In this document: piece after piece, positions 62,722-64,000 of the stretch
Layout of the letters: the number at the start of each line of letters is the position of its first letter
Numbering within the stretch: the stretch's first letter is position 1
DNA from: Planctomycetota bacterium
GTDB taxonomy: Bacteria > Planctomycetota > Phycisphaerae > Phycisphaerales > UBA1924
Length of the DNA: 64,000 nt
Assembly: GCA_963204725.1 (NCBI GenBank)
Contig: CAUJHH010000054.1
Span: 146,451 to 210,450 of the forward strand
Direction: 5' to 3'
Position numbers and translations under genes: made by a program
Notes under the pieces: generated by a model
Told to the model about the DNA's origin: nothing
Databases searched by the model: none
What the model saw: the letters and a program-made list of their open reading frames with translations, nothing else

Positions 62722-63100
62722 GGCCCAGCGGGCCGCAATAGCCGGAGCCCAGGGCACGGGAGTGCCGAAGGCACGACCAACGCCCTGGGTCAACGCCCAC
62801 CCCACCACCCTCTTCCTCTCCTTCCCGTGAGCCCTGGAAGGGCGGCACAACGACTCGCCCCTGAGTCACCTCTGAGTCACCCCTGACTCGTCTCTGACTT
62901 GCCTCTGACCGCGTGGAGATCAGGTCTCTCCCCTTCGCCCGCGAAGCGGGCATGCGATGGTTGCCAGACCCGAGGCGAACCCCGAAGGGGTCGCCGCAGG
63001 GTCTGGCGCAACCCGCCGCGCAGCGGCCTCCTTTGAACGCCTTGGAGTCGCCGAAGGCGACTGAAACTGCGCCTTCGCTGCCTTGGTCTCTTCGTACCCT
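62722..63100. repeat. Hairpin-rich repeat, copy 1
   Basis: This 380-bp non-coding stretch is repeated at 63599-63940. It holds a series of perfect hairpins with 3-nt loops: 62722-62734; nested 62748-62755/62782-62789 enclosing 62762-62774; 62937-62951; nested 62963-62971/62999-63007 enclosing 62974-62995; and 63046-63062. Four of these loops are GAA. The 93-residue open frame inside it (62920-63201) is considered spurious. Confidence 0.85.
62852..62906. repeat. Five 11-bp tandem repeats
   Basis: Units are GACTCGCCCCT, GAGTCACCTCT, GAGTCACCCCT, GACTCGTCTCT and GACTTGCCTCT. The matching place in copy 2 (63732-63742) has a single unit, so four units, 44 bp, differ between the copies. No gene product covers it. 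Confidence 0.8.
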
Positions 63101-63193
63101 GCCCGCACCCTCGCCGCCATCACCTCGCCCCGTCCACTCCCAGCACCACCCCCCGATCCCGCTTGCTCCCCGGCAATCCCACCCACTTCCCAT

Positions 63194-63565
63194 TCATGCA
63201 AACAACGCTACCGCCACGATCGATATCGCGATCACCGCGAACACGGAAAACAGGATCGCCAAGCTGACGAACGGCGCTTCTGATCGGGTGAGCGTTCCAT
63301 TCCGCAAGTGGCGTCGAGCCTGAATGATTCGAACGACTGCAAGAATCAAGAACACAGGCGCGGGCAAAACGAGGAAAAATGAAGTCATCAACGCCCCCAC
63401 GGCGAGCCACACCGCTTGCCTTGAAGCGAGTGTCCACGGGTTCGGACCCCGGTTCAATGAATGGCGGATGGGTTTGCCGCACTCCGGGCAGTCACTGGTC
63501 GCAGGCAGACCAGCGAGGTCGTAGCCGCACTTCGCGCAGCTCGGCTTGACTGGATTCTCGCTCAT
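63194..63565 (-). CDS. Zinc-ribbon membrane protein
   Basis: The protein has 123 residues and is the paralogue of 62248-62688. The zinc ribbon is SCAKCGYDLAGLPATSDCPE then CGKPIRHSL; two or three membrane helices follow (AVWLAVGALMTSFFLVLPAP, VFLILAVV, FVSLAILFSVFAVIAISIVA). The ATG is normal. Similar ribbons at protein termini are frequent in planctomycetes. Function unknown. It and its upstream repeat form the second unit of a tandem duplication. Confidence 0.75.
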   Translation of the reverse strand: MSENPVKPSCAKCGYDLAGLPATSDCPECGKPIRHSLNRGPNPWTLASRQAVWLAVGALMTSFFLVLPAPVFLILAVVRIIQARRHLRNGTLTRSEAPFVSLAILFSVFAVIAISIVAVALFA

Positions 63566-63598
63566 TGCCGTTTCACTCTACCGCACTCAATGTCCGAA

Positions 63599-63940
63599 GG
63601 CCCAACGGGCCGCCCGTGGGGGAGCCAGAGCCCAGGGCCAGGGAGCCGCAACGCGGCAATCAACGCCCTGGCTCAACGCCCACGCCACCACCATCCGCCT
63701 TCTTTCCGGAGCCCTGTAAGGGCGGCACAACGACTTGCCTCTGACCGCGTGGAGATCAGTTCTCTCCCCTTCGCTCGCGAAGCGGGCATGCGATGGTTGC
63801 CAGACCCAAGGCGAACCCCGAAGGGGTCGCCGCAGGGTCTGGTACAGATTGCCGCGCAGCGGCCTCCTTTAAACGCCTTGAAGTCGCCGAAGGCGACTGA
63901 AACTGCGCCTTCGCTGCCTTGGTCTCTTCGTCCCCGGCCC
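63599..63940. repeat. Hairpin-rich repeat, copy 2
   Basis: This is the partner of 62722-63100. Shared hairpins: 63599-63611, nested 63632-63638/63665-63671 enclosing 63645-63657, 63773-63787, the nested pair around 63800-63845, and 63882-63898. The enclosed stem differs in sequence from copy 1 yet is still perfectly paired. No gene is seen from 63566 to the window end. Confidence 0.85.
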
Positions 63941-63950
63941 CCACCCTCCA

Positions 63951-63968
63951 CTGACAGACGTCTGTCAG
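63951..63968. repeat. 18-bp perfect palindrome
   Basis: ctgacagac/gtctgtcag is a perfect inverted repeat without loop, directly after repeat copy 2. It could be a protein-binding site or an end feature of the cassette; it is not seen after copy 1. Confidence 0.5.
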
Positions 63969-64000
63969 CGAACTCCCCGCTCCGCGTCAACCTGGGCAAC

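Noticed and set aside
62852..62906. CRISPR-like array
   Set aside because: The 11-bp units are contiguous without spacers and only five in number; no cas gene is present.
62920..63201. 93-residue minus-strand open frame in the repeat
   Set aside because: It is read through hairpins of a non-coding repeat and has a changed reading in the second copy; no ribosome site or domain is seen.

Overview
The window is GC-rich bacterial chromosome, most likely from a planctomycete (Planctomycetota, probably Phycisphaerae). This is inferred from protein style: a ThiD2-ThiE fusion, a long acyl carrier protein between FabZ-like genes, small CxxCGYDL zinc-ribbon membrane proteins, and a single continuous S10-spc-alpha ribosomal cluster without rpmD or rpsD. 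No 16S rRNA is present to confirm it.

Layout. (1) 1-3078, accessory: a PD-(D/E)XK nuclease-like gene cut by the left edge, then a small cargo segment (thioredoxin-like protein plus DUF318/ArsP-type permease) between an intact tRNA-Gly(CCC) and a duplicated 3' half of that tRNA. This is the footprint of an integrated element. (2) 3164-5186: a membrane protein, pheS and a small lipoprotein. (3) 5286-21860, minus strand: 27 translation, transcription and secretion genes in the order rpsJ-rplC-rplD-rplW-rplB-rpsS-rplV-rpsC-rplP-rpmC-rpsQ-rplN-rplX-rplE-rpsN-rpsH-rplF-rplR-rpsE-rplO-secY-map-infA-rpmJ-rpsM-rpsK-rpoA-rplQ, read from a TTGACA promoter near 22100. Its L22 has an N-terminal helix-turn-helix-like extension. 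(4) 22271-27047: an unknown exported protein, an M28 peptidase lipoprotein and ruvB. (5) 27066-32383, minus: a PMT-family glycosyltransferase, a zinc-ribbon coiled-coil protein, and purA-uppS-cdsA. (6) 32533-38804: small regulatory and unknown genes, an FHA protein, hemW, a coiled-coil lipoprotein and single-domain proteins (VOC, SRPBCC, DUF1801). (7) 38668-44306: a pseudouridine synthase, pgl and zwf (oxidative pentose phosphate entry), thiE and an M16 peptidase. (8) 44413-47535: a compact copper/metal cluster (metal-binding lipoprotein, TolC-like outer-membrane factor, Tat-exported multicopper oxidase). (9) 47649-60483: a flavoprotein, an aroDE fusion, FabZ-ACP-FabZ, recO, an HDOD protein, prfA, a NatAB-type ABC transporter and a methyltransferase. 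(10) 60500-64000: a Gfo/Idh/MocA-like protein, RNase P RNA, and a tandemly duplicated cassette of zinc-ribbon membrane gene plus hairpin-rich repeat.

Two patterns run across genes. First, at least twelve genes have a TANNNT -10-like hexamer 5-7 nt before the start codon and no Shine-Dalgarno sequence, which predicts widespread leaderless mRNAs; operon-internal genes and some others have Shine-Dalgarno sequences or overlapping stop/start codons. Second, the 62.7-64.0 kb repeats keep 3-nt-loop hairpins while the stem sequence changes between copies, suggesting selection on structure.
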